Assembly: GCA_028023455.1 (NCBI GenBank)
Contig: JAQFVV010012395.1
Coordinates: forward strand, 4,342,001-4,406,000
Reading direction: 5' to 3'
Source: Epiperipatus broadwayi
Lineage: Eukaryota; Onychophora; Udeonychophora; Euonychophora; Peripatidae
Length of the DNA: 64,000 nt
The position numbers were made by a program, and so were the translations under genes. The notes under the pieces are model-generated. The model searched no databases, was not told the DNA's origin, and saw nothing but the letters and a program-made list of their open reading frames with translations. Of this stretch, positions 55,501 to 59,056 are shown one piece after another. The first letter of the stretch is position 1. Each line of letters starts with the position of its first letter.

Positions 55501-58440
55501 TATGTAACCGATCTATATGCAACATATTAAAACAAGCTTTTATAATCCCATCTGTGCGAACTTAATTAAAATGTAAACTTATAATATAATAGAAATTAAA
55601 ATGTAAATTAAAAATCTAAAGTAAAGTTTAAAAAAATAATGTTAAATGTTAAAAGTGTAAACTGATACTAAAACAATTTTCAATCTTATATATATATGTG
55701 CATAAATAAATGTTTGTATGTTAATTACTGGCAGTGGCTTATTTTATTCTTTTTTATATATATACTCTAATATTATATTATTAAATCTCTGCTATTCCAC
55801 TGAGCTAGTGACATGGGCTAACGACCGGAATCAAAATTTAAAAAAAAAAAAAAAATTTTTTTTTTTTTTGACTTACGTATCTGCCTACTTTATAAATTTT
55901 TCTAGGTTCAAATGCCTAGATGGCGCCCTGTAGTGCAGATTACGTGAAGTCTCCTCCGGATCGTTACAATATATATATATGTTTAGCTTCAATATAGATA
56001 GGTCTCAGGTAGACACATATATGTTAAAATTAATCATATATTTTATTATTATATGACAATTCAAATATATTAATATTATATGATACAGGCACATCTGTGT
56101 GCTGATATATAGGTATTTCATGTAAACCTATTGAAACCTATTTGTAAATTATAATGTAAAAGAGGGTATTCCTCAAAATCAGAAGGCTTAATTTAAATGT
56201 ATAGCCATATTCTGAAGATCTTAATTTCATTTTTATTGTTATTAATAAATTAATATTTCAATGTTAAAGTTGTTCCAGTGAATTTATTCAATTGTAAATA
56301 ATTTTAGAATATTATATATTGTATTATATCTTGTTCACTATAAGTTATAGGGAGCTTTTATTTCTGAGCTATATTCGTGCATAAAGGTCTGTTATATAAA
56401 CGGGGGTTTATATTTAGTGTTTATGGATATCCAGTTGATGATGATCCTGAATTAGCACAAATGAGATATTTTTTTAAAGTCCATGCACTATGTTTTATTT
56501 AGTTTAGTATTTATTAGAAATGAAGTTTATAGTTGGCCAGTACATTAATGGTATTAAGTGGCCAGAGTATTGATGATGATCAGCATGTTTAGTATCCCAG
56601 CATTATTGTTTTTATTGTCATATATTCTTATGGATTAGCACTTAAGTTTGTGCATCCAAATTATAGTATAAATAATCTGTCCTAAGTTGGAAAGTGCTAA
56701 ATAATTAGCCTGGTCTATAATGGATCATTTTCAAATCCAATCACAAGATTGACTGTTGATTTATTTTTATTGTTGATCATTCATGATGATAAATGATTAT
56801 TACTTTGGTGTAATGCTGGTGAATTTATAGTTAGTTCTGTGCTGATCTCTTATTATATTCATGCACGTTCCCCTCATAATTCCTTTGATATTTAATTTTA
56901 TATTTTGTTTATTTGGGAATAATTATGGTTTCCCATCTCATAATTCAGCCCTAATATGGTGTACTGTTACAAATGGCTACCCAATAGTGGGAACTTATAA
57001 CCCCAGATTCTCCACATATTAACCTCAAAAAATTTCCATACTTTTACAATATACATATAACAAACCCACACACATGCCTAAAAATACTATCATTTTTCAA
57101 GAAGATAGAAAAAGTAAACGATAAATACAGGAAAAGTACTAGGAACCTATTAAAATAAGACAATGCAATAAATTACTATTCAATTTAAATATATTCAAAA
57201 TATAACATATCTGTTAAATTTAAATATAATTCTGATATTATAGTTGAAAATATTCCATAACTATTATCTGCAAACTTTTTATGAGTATGTATTGATATGA
57301 CATTAATATTACAATAATTGAAATAAAATCCTTGTTTTTACTTCACCTTCTTTTTGCAGTAAAGCGCAATTTAAAACTTATCACAATAATTATAAATGTT
57401 TAAAAAATTGGATTTATTTAAAAAATTAACTATTGTTTTATTTTTATTTAATTTTACAAATAAATAAAAAAATAATTACAATAGTTAATTTAATCAGAAA
57501 AAAAGTCACTTGTTAATCTATAAAATTAAAGTACTGCTTGGGGGGGGGGGGGAGATTGGGAATTGAACAATGTTGATTCTGAGAATGCTACTGCGATTAA
57601 ATTTTTAAAAATATAAATAAGTGCTCGATAAATTATTTTTTGATAGTAAGATTCCATTTTATATTCTTAAGTAAAATACTAAATGTAAAAAAAAAATTTG
57701 AAAGGAATATAATGATAGAAATCACAAAGATGTTCTTGGAAAATTAGATTATGTTAAATACACTGAACATATTTTATTATTTATAATTAATATTTATGAA
57801 AATTTAATTATCAGAATATTAGTGAATAATAAGCAAATATTTGTAAGTCATTTCAAAGTAAAAGAAAAAACAATCCAATGGATCTAGGAAAAAATAATGC
57901 TAACTATGTATGGGAAAATTAAATAAAAAAGGATGAATAGAGATTTCATTACATATATATCTTAAATTATTTCAGAACTAGTCATTATGAAATCTAATAA
58001 TTTCCTTAAATGGCATCTATTAATAAAAAAAATTGCGTGTCTAAAAAGTTGATAAATGTGTACATTAAATTTTCTACCAGAAGGAAGTTGAGATAAGAAA
58101 CCAATATGATACTACAATAAAAAAAAATTGCTAGAGAATCATTCTGCTATCCTTTAAAAATTTATTATATCATTTCACATATATATTATTTTATTTTCTA
58201 AAAAAAATAATTGACATTAATTGGAATAAAAAAAAAAGTTGAGTTTAAAATTTATAAAATATTTTTTGTTAGTTAAATAATTCTTACCACTTGACTATTT
58301 TTAACGGCTCTTTCTTAGGCATTATACCATTAATCCAATCATTTAGATATTGGAATTGATCTACCAACTTAGCTTTTATACCTTTTTGAACAGAACTTTT
58401 TACCTGAGTTACTCCAGAGATTGCTTCTTTTTCATCAAAT
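1450..58440 (-). CDS. MCTS1: MCTS1 (MCT-1), translation re-initiation/recycling factor, exons 2-6
   Basis: Five exons read on the minus strand (58440-58288, 43919-43819, 35497-35364, 18733-18666, 1531-1450) splice in phase (2,1,0,2) into about 178 residues ending in TGA. The product matches MCTS1 along its length: FDEKE start, [59 protein letters not shown] and a LNDGLWHMK end. Family length is about 181, so only some four residues (MFK plus a split Lys) are missing, encoded by an exon 1 not found here. The first half is the MCTS1 N-terminal domain and the second half, mainly exons 4-6, the PUA domain. The known family role is as a cytoplasmic partner of DENR that binds the 40S subunit, promoting re-initiation after upstream ORFs and removal of deacylated tRNA. 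Introns of 8-17 kb make the gene at least 57 kb for a 540 bp message. Identity is very secure; expression is not shown. Confidence 0.97.
2205..2555 (+). mobile_element. LINE fragment, C-terminal end of ORF2 (RTE/R1-like)
   Basis: Conceptual translation gives, with stops and shifts, [13 protein letters not shown], then [11 protein letters not shown] and a later Trp/Leu-rich tail ending in LDRF. This WRRM..ISW...(N/R)W.GH.LR.N pattern is the usual C-terminal region after the reverse transcriptase domain of RTE/R1-type non-LTR retrotransposons. Only this end remains. It is a relic inside MCTS1 intron 5. Confidence 0.55.
3489..3798. repeat. Tandem duplication, two 155 bp units
   Basis: Copies 3489-3643 and 3645-3798 are almost identical over their full length, differing by a few substitutions (ACTAAACTG/ACCAAACTG, CATGTCC/CATGACC, GATTTATG/GATCTATG) and a one-base indel. 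Each ends CATAACCTCT. A recent local duplication; no coding content seen. Confidence 0.9.
5420..8200 (+). repeat. Long interspersed repeat, copy 1 (about 2.8 kb)
   Basis: Segments match a second, interrupted copy at 48040-56860 in the same order and orientation: 5440-5690 with 48060-48290 (GTGTACACA...AAGTTGAAA, AAAAAGGTCTAA), 7130-7260 with 49380-49640 and 55990-56120 (CACATATATGTTAAAATT), and 7620-8050 with 56395-56770 (GGCCAGTACATTAATGGTA, GCATCCAAATTAT). A relatively GC-rich core at 5880-6400 has several GCTGGCCA/TTGGCCA words. An open frame at 5778-6059 has no known domain. No terminal repeats or recognisable enzyme, so the class is unknown; a non-autonomous element is likely. Confidence 0.75.
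8573..8813 (+). mobile_element. Hammerhead-ribozyme retroelement, single unit (copy A)
   Basis: A 241 bp insertion flanked by a 10 bp direct repeat, AAATTAAATG, at 8563-8572 and 8814-8823. It starts GTAGTTAAGTAGAG after three T and ends GTTTTGCCTTGTTT. Related sequence occurs at 33613-33776, 33872-34170 and 58617-59164. It carries a type I hammerhead fold at 8650-8709. The target duplication of variable length without terminal inverted repeats points to target-primed reverse transcription, as in Penelope-like elements, metazoan retrozymes or SINEs. No protein is encoded, so it would need enzymes in trans. Confidence 0.75.
8650..8709 (+). ncRNA. Type I hammerhead ribozyme (best copy)
   Basis: Stem I is ATCCAA (8650-8655) with TTGGAT (8704-8709) and TCCTCA (8659-8664) with TGGGGA (8696-8701), with a GGC/TA internal loop. 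The core is CTGACGA (8665-8671, consensus CUGANGA) and GAAA (8686-8689). Stem II is GGC/GCC (8674-8676/8682-8684) with loop CACAA. Stem III is the minimal AC-TA-GT, and the cleavage triplet GTC (8693-8695) puts scission before 8696. Both halves of stem I pair without a mismatch (one G-U). Weak points: unpaired A/C and A next to the core in stem II, and only two base pairs in stem III, though short stem III is typical of ribozymes in Penelope elements and retrozymes, which work better as dimers. Confidence 0.7.
9456..9715 (-). repeat. Fold-back repeat family FB2, single arm
   Basis: Shares with 36780-37080 and with the inverted pair at 47197-47583 the string of motifs CCAGCA.TCA, CATATATATATAATCAG, TTAAGATAGCAAATC and TTTAATGGACAGGCTTCAAT. 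Also includes the neighbouring ATACATGACC...TACATGTG piece seen at 36848-36866. Function unknown. Confidence 0.6.
11685..11800 (+). repeat. tRNA-derived SINE head (probable)
   Basis: CGGGTTTGAATCCC (11757-11770) is a good RNA polymerase III B box, preceded about 60 bases upstream by TGGTCTAGCAGGG, a plausible A box. No cloverleaf could be drawn with confidence, so it is called a SINE head rather than a tRNA gene. Confidence 0.4.
15418..16036 (-). pseudogene. Mariner-family transposase relic with central deletion
   Basis: The minus strand from ATG at 16036 reads MSELELEQ[18 protein letters not shown], then [22 protein letters not shown], the helix-turn-helix N terminus of a mariner transposase. 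After frame changes it gives [15 protein letters not shown], an [12 protein letters not shown] segment corresponding to the usual SPDLAPCDFFLFP, and a C terminus near [13 protein letters not shown] before TGA at 15418. The family is about 345 residues; only about 206 codons remain. The middle of the catalytic domain, with the first two catalytic Asp and the HDNARPH box, is deleted, and several stops are present. Non-functional fossil. Confidence 0.8.
16110..16865 (-). mobile_element. LINE copy 1 (SGNH-type family), 3' end
   Basis: The minus frame at 16508-16263 reads [18 protein letters not shown]... then ECKYLKAER and [17 protein letters not shown], matching the copy at 39300-39602. Cys-x3-Cys, Glu-Cys and spacing resemble the Zn-knuckle after the reverse transcriptase of CR1/L2-type LINEs; the usual His is Asp here. 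The 3' end shares AAATCTCTCAG and a GTGATGT-type terminal microsatellite with copies at 19395, 27305 and 39165. Truncated upstream. Confidence 0.7.
17170..17770 (-). mobile_element. RTE-like LINE fragment, reverse transcriptase
   Basis: Minus-strand translation with stops gives [15 protein letters not shown], then [19 protein letters not shown] (where active elements read ...INNLRYADDT), EKSKIMIC and [17 protein letters not shown]. Order and spacing fit the palm of RTE reverse transcriptases. The YADD active site has decayed to YTNK. Relic. Confidence 0.6.
17825..18128 (+). repeat. tRNA-derived SINE, family S1, copy 1
   Basis: Head CTTGTGGACAATGATAATGCATC with TAGGTTTGAATTTAAG resembles A and B boxes. 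Body and tail (TACTTAATAAATAGGTTAT, CAAGCCTTCACCACCTGAC, AATTGACAAGCC, TGCTTTACC) parallel the copy at 32585-32900 in the same order. Older and more diverged than that copy. Confidence 0.6.
18666..18733 (-). CDS. MCTS1: MCTS1 exon 5
   Basis: 22 codons from [14 protein letters not shown] to STDE, then AT of a split Ile codon. Donor GTAAGT at 18665-18660. Homology requires the join V|A in phase 0, so the acceptor is the AG of GTAAG (18735-18734). A better-looking acceptor, TTCTTAACAG, ends four bases upstream at 18738; using it would add TAAG and put a stop codon directly after the junction. Confidence 0.94.
19395..20844 (-). mobile_element. LINE copy 2 (SGNH-type family), 3' half
   Basis: Runs on the minus strand from inside the reverse transcriptase (GFSLSPLLF-like region near 20790-20760) to a 3' end at 19395-19430 with GATGTGATGT and TGGCTTCTCTTT, as in sister copies. 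A Cys/Trp-rich C-terminal stretch lies near 19800-19690. Many stops and shifts. The segment 20487-20844 is repeated at 26562-27022 on the other side of the gypsy element. Confidence 0.65.
20913..21650 (+). pseudogene. Gypsy gag remnant with zinc knuckles
   Basis: The first frame (20913-21131) has [19 protein letters not shown] and [10 protein letters not shown], typical of gypsy Gag capsid. It breaks at the YEEI motif and continues one frame over (21110-21523) with [14 protein letters not shown], then [15 protein letters not shown] and [11 protein letters not shown]. Past the stop, [11 protein letters not shown]-stop-C and [14 protein letters not shown] at about 21527-21635 are two CCHC-type knuckles, the first broken. 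One frameshift and several stops separate what was one frame. Confidence 0.8.
21700..22015 (+). pseudogene. Gypsy aspartic protease remnant
   Basis: After the zinc knuckles, 21786-21825 reads [17 protein letters not shown] where the family has a D(T/S)G active site followed by a hydrophobic Ser/Ile segment. The stretch ends near [13 protein letters not shown], the usual second half. The active-site Gly is gone and stops lie within, so it is not functional. Confidence 0.55.
22090..22705 (+). pseudogene. Gypsy reverse transcriptase with lost active site
   Basis: [20 protein letters not shown] (22233 onward) and [18 protein letters not shown] are standard fingers/palm motifs. The first catalytic box reads [13 protein letters not shown], with His where KLDL has its Asp. 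The later box reads [13 protein letters not shown], with Asn-Asn in place of the YxDD pair. All three metal-binding Asp are therefore changed, and a stop falls at 22545. C-terminal [13 protein letters not shown] follows. Dead enzyme fossil. Confidence 0.85.
22804..23280 (+). pseudogene. Gypsy RNase H remnant
   Basis: 22804 onward gives [10 protein letters not shown] (connection domain), then [16 protein letters not shown] at about 22940-22985, [21 protein letters not shown] at about 23020-23085 and, after a frameshift, the heart of the RNase H fold. HADALSR at 23266-23286 marks the end of the domain, as in all gypsy elements. Frameshift near 23095-23195. Confidence 0.8.
23290..25000 (+). pseudogene. 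Gypsy integrase remnant, split by an hAT element
   Basis: The zinc-binding N-terminal part spans 23520-23710: [16 protein letters not shown] (second His replaced by Tyr) and [11 protein letters not shown]. The catalytic core continues after the insertion, with [11 protein letters not shown] near 24572 (first Asp), VSDNATTF near 24736 (second Asp) and a decayed PSQIKWHG segment where the family has HPxSNGxAE. The open frame 23197-23631 covers the linker and the start of this domain. Removing the insertion restores one target copy, showing the element was intact there when hit. Confidence 0.8.
23741..24540. mobile_element. hAT-type MITE, 800 bp, with 8 bp TSD
   Basis: Ends are inverted repeats: CAGTAGTCTTTAACC at 23741 and, on the other strand from 24540, CAGTAGTCTTCAACC. 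An exact 8 bp duplication GCCTAGAC flanks it (23733-23740 and 24541-24548). CAGxGxxxxxCAACC ends plus an 8 bp duplication are the signature of hAT elements of the Charlie type. Subterminal GCCGGTCCGNGAAACC words repeat in tandem near 24446-24515. No transposase is encoded, so it moved using enzyme from elsewhere. Confidence 0.92.
25001..26199 (+). mobile_element. Gypsy 3' untranslated/integrase tail region
   Basis: Between the integrase core and the 3' LTR. The plus strand around 25180-25400 has a Lys/Glu-rich stretch like an integrase C-terminal tail (KKWQNEEFKN-like, then [13 protein letters not shown]), ending at stops near 25400. The rest, 25400-26199, has no recognisable protein. CATGGGGAG just before 26200 may be the polypurine tract. 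Confidence 0.45.
26200..26560 (+). repeat. Gypsy 3' LTR (361 bp)
   Basis: Begins TGTTAGCATT directly after GGGGAG (possible polypurine tract) and ends ATACATAACA, giving TG...CA and short TGTTA/TAACA inverted ends. GGATATAAACATGG near 26278 is a possible TATA box. No matching 5' LTR is present in the window, so the assignment rests on position and ends. Confidence 0.65.
27360..27900 (-). pseudogene. LINE ORF2 APE-type endonuclease, frameshifted
   Basis: Two overlapping minus frames: 27882-27577 has [33 protein letters not shown] (catalytic Glu) and [13 protein letters not shown]; 27611-27360 continues with [15 protein letters not shown] (GDxNxH box) and VNLSIGNF. Together they follow the apurinic-like endonuclease order. 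One frameshift near 27590 separates them. The C-terminal SDH box is missing because the 3' end of a LINE adjoins at 27370. Confidence 0.75.
28120..28290 (-). pseudogene. LINE ORF1 SGNH/GDSL esterase, C-terminal piece
   Basis: A stop-free stretch reads [20 protein letters not shown], then [20 protein letters not shown] and a terminal LIYKEYSL. The DGLHL box carries the catalytic Asp and His (DxxH, block V) of SGNH hydrolases; FVD.W and the Asn-rich helix before it are typical of the esterase encoded in ORF1 of CR1-like LINEs. The N-terminal half with GDS and GGND blocks is missing. Confidence 0.7.
31264..31415. repeat. Hairpin element, 66 bp arms
   Basis: Left arm 31264-31330 (TATAGGGTATATGAGCACAG ... 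CATAACAC) and right arm 31349-31415 are reverse complements with few mismatches, separated by 18 bases. The right arm resembles the tail of fold-back family FB2 at 47620-47690 (TATGAGATAGTGT...GAAA.TCT). Open frames in both strands over it are by-products of the symmetry. Confidence 0.85.
32585..32905 (+). repeat. tRNA-derived SINE, family S1, copy 2
   Basis: Head GGGCCTTGTGGTGCAATG (A-box part) and GTGGGTTCAAATCCAG (B box, 32638-32653), then a body with TTAATTAGTTCATAAATAG, AGTCATCACTACCTGGC, GTTGCCAAGCTTGG and TATTTAAAAGCTGTTTTACC. The same order of motifs is at 17825-18128. The better preserved copy. The tRNA of origin is not clear. Confidence 0.75.
33613..33776. mobile_element. Hammerhead-family mini fold-back with TSD
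   Basis: A 164 bp insertion flanked by TAGAAATTACATT at 33600-33612 and 33777-33789 (13 bp, identical). It starts ACATGATCACCATCT, then AGGCAAAACTCTCCATAC meets its reverse complement GTATGGAGAGTTTTGC across about 80 bases of the family 3' segment (GCACTAGATAGGG to GGGTGGCACTAC). The ribozyme core is missing. Confirms that this family inserts with 10-14 bp duplications. Confidence 0.8.
33872..34170. mobile_element. Hammerhead-family inverted dimer, partly deleted (copy B)
   Basis: Arms of about 108 bases (33918-34025 and 34057-34166) are near-perfect reverse complements, both carrying the AGGCAAAACTCACTATA to GTGCCTACTCATCCA segment. The centre keeps CTGATGA (34025-34031) and GAAAC-TAGTC-TGGGGA, but stem II is cut to a few bases, so this copy should not fold as a proper ribozyme. 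Starts with ACATCACATGACCACC like copy C. Target duplication not resolved. Confidence 0.75.
35364..35497 (-). CDS. MCTS1: MCTS1 exon 4 (start of PUA domain)
   Basis: AT completes Tyr (T|AT), then 44 codons run from PFMLPP to KESIV. It carries the QVDKGAI...[15 protein letters not shown] core, the diagnostic RNA-binding face of the MCTS1 PUA domain. Acceptor TTTTTAG at 35498-35499; donor GTATCC at 35363-35358, which is weak (T-C-C rather than A-A-G). The ORF reads on past the donor into the intron, but family similarity stops there. Confidence 0.96.
36780..37085 (-). repeat. Fold-back family FB2, single arm with tRNA-like box
   Basis: Shares with 9456-9715 and 47197-47583 the CCAGCACTCACCAGTTGGTC, TTAAGATAG.AAATCTTC and GGACAAGCTTCAATC words and the end CATTGAAAATC.GA.GATG. 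At its low-coordinate side the minus strand has GAGTTCAAGTCCC, which fits a polymerase III B box, next to GAAAGTCTT. The same piece is at 47660-47695. Confidence 0.65.
37629..37850 (-). pseudogene. GIY-YIG endonuclease piece, left arm
   Basis: Minus strand reads [17 protein letters not shown] then [16 protein letters not shown] and a Lys-rich end, [12 protein letters not shown], before a stop. C-x2-C, (I/V)YYG, an Arg in LEVR.KE and the basic tail correspond to the Penelope-type GIY-YIG nuclease (usual C..C...YIG.T...L..R..EH). A deletion removed the GH.I segment that the right arm keeps. Confidence 0.6.
37853..38092 (+). pseudogene. GIY-YIG endonuclease piece, right arm
   Basis: [28 protein letters not shown]-stop-DNKS, then [17 protein letters not shown] and [12 protein letters not shown] before TGA. 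It has the conserved EH and GHKID motifs after the C-x2-C and YY box, as in Penelope-like nucleases; the Gly of YYG is Asp here and an in-frame stop follows KR. Non-functional. Confidence 0.6.
39165..39960 (-). mobile_element. LINE copy 4 (SGNH-type family), 3' end
   Basis: The minus frame 39602-39300 reads [19 protein letters not shown] with the Cys...His...Cys knuckle intact, then [20 protein letters not shown], matching copy 1 at 16263-16508 almost word for word. The 3' end carries GTGATGTGAGGCACTGTGGC, shared with the 27305 and 16125 ends. Stops interrupt the upstream part. Confidence 0.75.
40140..41960 (+). mobile_element. LINE copy 5, plus strand: ORF1 and ORF2 endonuclease relics
   Basis: Near 40160-40235, [14 protein letters not shown] and [10 protein letters not shown]; near 40360-40490, [14 protein letters not shown] and an MVGLLPKF-like end, resembling the block III (GGND) and following segment of an SGNH ORF1. 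From 41255 the plus strand gives [24 protein letters not shown], then [18 protein letters not shown] and a GSNHYFM box: the GDxNxH, DYV and SDH parts of the APE-like endonuclease, with SDH changed to SNH. Heavily decayed; orientation opposite to the other copies. Confidence 0.5.
42715..42915 (+). pseudogene. Penelope-like element, C-terminal GIY-YIG region
   Basis: [20 protein letters not shown], then [20 protein letters not shown] and a short tail before a stop at about 42910. GH.I.FD..K+...E(S/T)N..KR+..E is the usual end of Penelope-like and related GIY-YIG proteins. One open frame with no stop over about 60 codons makes it the least damaged mobile-element protein piece here. The N-terminal C-x2-C part was not found upstream. 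Confidence 0.65.
43819..43919 (-). CDS. MCTS1: MCTS1 exon 3
   Basis: The first base completes Cys (TG|C), then 33 codons run from HEHVEII through [11 protein letters not shown] to LRLLHK, and the final T starts a Tyr codon. Acceptor ATCTAG at 43920-43921; donor GTAAGT at 43818-43813, a strong consensus. The RQREGP and PTLRLLHK segments link the N-terminal domain to the PUA domain and are nearly invariant in animals. Confidence 0.96.
44235..44310 (-). repeat. tRNA-like SINE head (Asp/Glu-like A box)
   Basis: The minus strand has CATAATATAGTGGTTAGTAT, which matches the 5' part of eukaryotic tRNA-Asp/Glu (A box TRGTGGTTAGTAT), followed at tRNA spacing by a decayed B-box region (GAATTAAAATCTC). 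The anticodon and acceptor stems do not hold, so it is a SINE or tRNA pseudogene. Confidence 0.5.
44534..44631. repeat. Short hairpin, 43 bp arms
   Basis: GGAGATTTTATGTGTCTTGA...TTCCTTAAAAA (left) and its reverse complement TTTTTTAAGGAAAATGTGAT...CACATAGAATCCC (right) around an 11-base loop. Probably a small MITE or the joined ends of a larger element. Confidence 0.75.
46755..47115 (+). mobile_element. RTE-like LINE fragment, C-terminal end of ORF2
   Basis: With stops, the plus strand gives [11 protein letters not shown]...NEIKNEI...[11 protein letters not shown][16 protein letters not shown] and a DDI+K-like region ending with a Trp-Lys motif. This parallels the RTE C-terminal pattern RNEEIR..T...D...RI..LKW.WAGHV.R. 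Only a relic. Confidence 0.5.
47197..47583. repeat. Fold-back family FB2, inverted pair
   Basis: Arms 47197-47371 and 47400-47583 are reverse complements over about 175 bases with few mismatches, joined by 28 bases. Each arm matches the single arms at 9456-9715 and 36780-37085. Beyond the right arm (47585-47700) follows a tRNA-like tail with CTTGAGTTCAAATTTC. As with the hammerhead family, both single and inverted-dimer forms exist. Confidence 0.85.
48040..49756 (+). repeat. Long interspersed repeat, copy 2, part 1
   Basis: Matches 5440-7250 in order: the AAGTTGAAA and AAAAAGGTCTAA pieces at 48060-48290, then more diverged sequence with a GC-richer core at 48600-48900, and CACACATATATGTTAAAATTA at about 49395-49420. 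Motifs of the last kind recur at roughly 100-250 base spacing, suggesting internal tandem repeats. Confidence 0.7.
49757..51108. mobile_element. Tigger/pogo-like Tc1-mariner element, non-autonomous (1352 bp)
   Basis: Ends are inverted repeats beginning CACCTTTAACCCC: CACCTTTACCCCACTTAGCG from 49757 and, on the other strand from 51108, CACCTTTAACCCCGTTTAGCG. TA lies on both sides (49755-49756, 51109-51110), the target duplication of Tc1/mariner elements. Subterminal TTTAGCGAT..TTCACTATA and GGACCAATTGCC words fit pogo/Tigger ends. No transposase frame. A piggyBac alternative (TTAA) is weaker because the left side reads TTAC. Confidence 0.75.
51109..51200 (+). repeat. Long interspersed repeat, copy 2, part 2
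   Basis: A 92-base remnant (GTATATGTG...CTGTGTGCTTATAT) of the repeat family, caught between the Tigger-like element and the insertion starting at 51201. It matches 49330-49385 and 56080-56115. Confidence 0.6.
51201..53794. other. Inserted block of unknown class
   Basis: Interrupts copy 2 of the long repeat, which resumes near 55976. It begins TGTAATGGTCAAAAAGAG and has an initial 1 kb with higher G+C, but I found no protein similarity, no matching far end and no tRNA-like boxes. An open frame at 53120-53359 has no recognised domain and is followed by an ATG/GAT run. It may be a second decayed LTR element ending at or before 53794. Confidence 0.4.
53795..55968 (+). repeat. Solo LTR (about 2.17 kb)
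   Basis: Begins TGTAACGAGCAC and ends GGATCGTTACA, so it has TG...CA and TGTAACGA/TCGTTACA inverted ends. ATAT lies on both sides, uninformative in this context. A clear core promoter sits near the middle (54892 onward). There is no internal coding region and no second LTR, as expected after recombination between two LTRs of a large element. Base composition is less AT-rich than its surroundings. Confidence 0.6.
54891..54935 (+). promoter_or_regulatory. TATA-type core promoter in the solo LTR
   Basis: TTTATATATACGCC (54891-54904) is followed about 25 bases later by ATCCGTTTGC near the expected start point, inside the presumed LTR. Would mark the U3/R border, with U3 about 1.1 kb. Confidence 0.45.
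55976..56860 (+). repeat. Long interspersed repeat, copy 2, part 3
   Basis: Resumes with AGATAGGTCTCAGGTAGACA and CACATATATGTTAAAATTAA, then 56395-56850 matches 7620-8110 (TTTATAGTTGGCCAGTACAT, GTATCCCAGCATTA, GATTAGCACTTAA.TTTGTG and GATTGACTGTTGATTTA). Ends where similarity to copy 1 fades. Confidence 0.7.
58288..58440 (-). CDS. MCTS1: MCTS1 exon 2
   Basis: Encodes 50 full codons from FDEKE to PLKIVK, with one base of a split Lys codon at its 5' end and TG of a split Cys codon at its 3' end. Acceptor is TTTTTAG, donor is GTAAGA at 58287-58282. It covers the N-terminal domain, including VQKGIKAKL and the MPKKEP turn found across the family. Exon 1, which should end in ATGTTCAA-like sequence before a GT donor, was sought up to 64000 and not found. 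Confidence 0.95.
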
Positions 58441-58602
58441 CTAAAAATAGACAATTTTTTATAATCATAAAAGATATTCTATAATTTGATTAAAATAGCA
58501 AAACATTTATTACTTTACAATCCTAACAATAAATATTTAAGAGCAATTTATTCATTGTACTTTAAACACTTTTTAGCAAAAAAAATTTATTGTACATATA
58601 TG

Positions 58603-58616
58603 CATACACAATCTTA
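58603..58616. repeat. Target-site duplication, left
   Basis: CATACACAATCTTA, identical to 59165-59178. The empty site can be read from the opposite arm of the host inverted repeat (TAAGATTGTGTATG near 60575-60588), which lacks the insertion. Confidence 0.9.
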
Positions 58617-58769
58617 AAACATCACATGATCACTATCTTCCATGCTTGCTCATAACTGTAGTTAAAATAGGCAAATCTCTCTCCATACAGTAGTGCCATT
58701 CTAAGCAAGACAGAGTAATCAATGGATGCCAGAAGGCTTGTGCGTAAAATCCCTATCTAGTGCCTAGTC

Positions 58770-58828
58770 ATCCAATATCCCTAAACTAGTTTCTGGCTTA
58801 TGGCCTTCGTCAGTGAGGAGCCTTGGAT
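58770..58828 (-). ncRNA. Hammerhead ribozyme motif, decayed (left arm)
   Basis: Minus strand: ATCCAA, TCCTCA, CTGACGA core, stem II GGC-loop-GCC, GAAAC, TAGTT, then TAGGGA and TATTGGAT. The cleavage site would be GTT, allowed, but stem I has a C-A mismatch near the core. Probably weak or inactive. Confidence 0.55.
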
Positions 58829-58998
58829 CTGAGAGCATTGCACCTAGATCTTAGGATCTAATGCAACCCTCCAGCAGCCACCTTTTAACTATCAGTGTGT
58901 TTTCAATTTTATTCTCATAGTTTAGTAGTTATGTAGAGTTAAAAAGTGGCTGCTGGAGGGTTACATTAGATCCTAAGATCTAGGTGCAGTGCTCTCAG

Positions 58999-59056
58999 AT
59001 CCAAGGCTCCTCACTGACGAAGGCCATAGCCAGAAACTAGTTTGGAAATATTGGAT
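58999..59056 (+). ncRNA. Hammerhead ribozyme motif, decayed (right arm)
   Basis: ATCCAA, TCCTCA, CTGACGA (59014-59020), GGC-CATA-GCC stem II, GAAAC, TAGTT, TGGAAA and TTGGAT. Outer stem I is intact; inner stem I has two C-A mismatches. Stem II here has a single A.A next to the core, which is likely the family's original form. Confidence 0.55.

Larger units (their letters stand above)
43920..58287 (-). other. MCTS1 intron 2 (14.4 kb)
   Basis: Donor GTAAGA, acceptor ATCTAG. Holds the second copy of the long repeat with its insertions, an FB2 fold-back and small repeats. Nothing recognisable in 44850-46750, 47700-48040 or 56870-58280, apart from poly-G (57541-57552) and A/T runs. Confidence 0.85.

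Noticed and set aside
55718-55933. 71-codon open frame with a poly-Lys/Phe run
   Set aside because: Created by an A/T homopolymer inside the presumed LTR.
57541-57552. Poly-G/poly-C runs (also near 2647, 28091, 32490, 50433 and 53291)
   Set aside because: Simple homopolymers of 8-12 bases, possibly prone to length error; no other structure around them.
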